Positions 42,905 through 43,002 of a stretch of DNA of 43,002 nt are shown one piece after another. The stretch comes from Staphylococcus microti. GTDB taxonomy: Bacteria > Bacillota > Bacilli > Staphylococcales > Staphylococcaceae. The stretch is from contig NZ_JXWY01000142.1 in the NCBI RefSeq assembly GCF_000934465.1, forward strand, positions 1 to 43,002. The letters are read 5' to 3'. The notes beneath the pieces are model-generated. The model made no database searches. It worked only from the letters and a program-made list of their open reading frames with translations, and was not told the origin of the DNA. The position numbers and the translations under genes were made by a program. The first letter of the stretch is position 1. The number at the start of each line of letters is the position of its first letter.

Positions 42905-43002
42905 TTGATTAAGTCTTCGATCGATTAGTATTCGTCAGCTCCACGTATCACTACGCTTCCACCTCGAACCTATTAACCTCATCATCTTTGAGGGATCTTA
43001 TA
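42905..43002 (-). rRNA. rrl: 23S ribosomal RNA, 3' end only (cut by the window edge)
   Basis: The last roughly 98 bases of 23S on the minus strand, recognisable by AGGTTGATAGG-like helix sequence and the terminal ATCGATCGAAGACTTAATCA. The 3' end is placed by analogy with S. aureus and could be a few bases off. The rest lies beyond base 43002. Confidence 0.92.

Overview
The window is Staphylococcus chromosome. Gene order (decarboxylase-tmk-darA-holB-ricT-yabA-yabB-yazA-rsmI-metG-tatD-rnmV-ksgA-veg-ispE-purR-ridA-spoVG-glmU-prs-rplY-pth-mfd-yabM/N-rqcP-divIC-yabR-tilS-hpt-ftsH-hslO-cysK-folPBK-dus-lysS) is the conserved origin-proximal block of staphylococci, and many proteins look nearly identical to S. 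aureus ones as I remember them. The species cannot be named from this alone; it does not look like S. aureus itself. Almost every gene is on the minus strand, so the biology reads from high to low coordinates.

Layout, read along the minus strand. At 43002-42715 lie the 3' end of a 23S rRNA and its 5S rRNA, followed by two terminators. At 42313-40528 is the only plus-strand protein gene, an ABC-F ATPase of the ribosome-protection type, preceded by its own promoter, a 37-codon leader ORF and a hairpin over its Shine-Dalgarno site. From 40401 to 29596 run the decarboxylase, tmk, darA, holB and the ricT-yabA-yabB-yazA-rsmI group, then metG, tatD, rnmV and ksgA. From 29495 to 22819 come veg (with a near-perfect sigma-A promoter), ispE-purR-ridA-spoVG, and glmU-prs-rplY. 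At 22600-21291 is a dead ISL3-family transposase. From 20778 to 11316 is the overlapping pth-mfd-yabM-yabN-rqcP-divIC-yabR and tilS-hpt series. FtsH, Hsp33, CysK and the folate genes folP-folB-folK with dus and lysS follow. The window ends with a 5S rRNA, eight tRNAs (Val, Thr, Lys, Gly, Leu, Arg, Pro, Ala) and what looks like the leader of a 16S rRNA lying outside.

Most genes are housekeeping: translation (two tRNA synthetases, tRNA and rRNA modification, RQC, L25), replication (tmk, holB, yabA), envelope precursors (glmU, ispE, flippase-like protein), nucleotide and folate synthesis, and stress proteins. Accessory material is confined to three places: the ABC-F locus, the ISL3 relic with adjoining repeats (20965-22705), and a fold-back intergenic repeat at 5784-6075. 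A roughly 120-bp repeat occurs at 20965 and again just after the ABC-F gene at 42336.

The most interesting locus is the ABC-F gene. Its leader carries the layout of drug-inducible staphylococcal resistance genes: promoter, strong leader SD, short ORF, terminator-like hairpin, then a hairpin hiding the second SD. It sits head-on against a ribosomal RNA operon. No CRISPR array, prophage or complete mobile element was seen.
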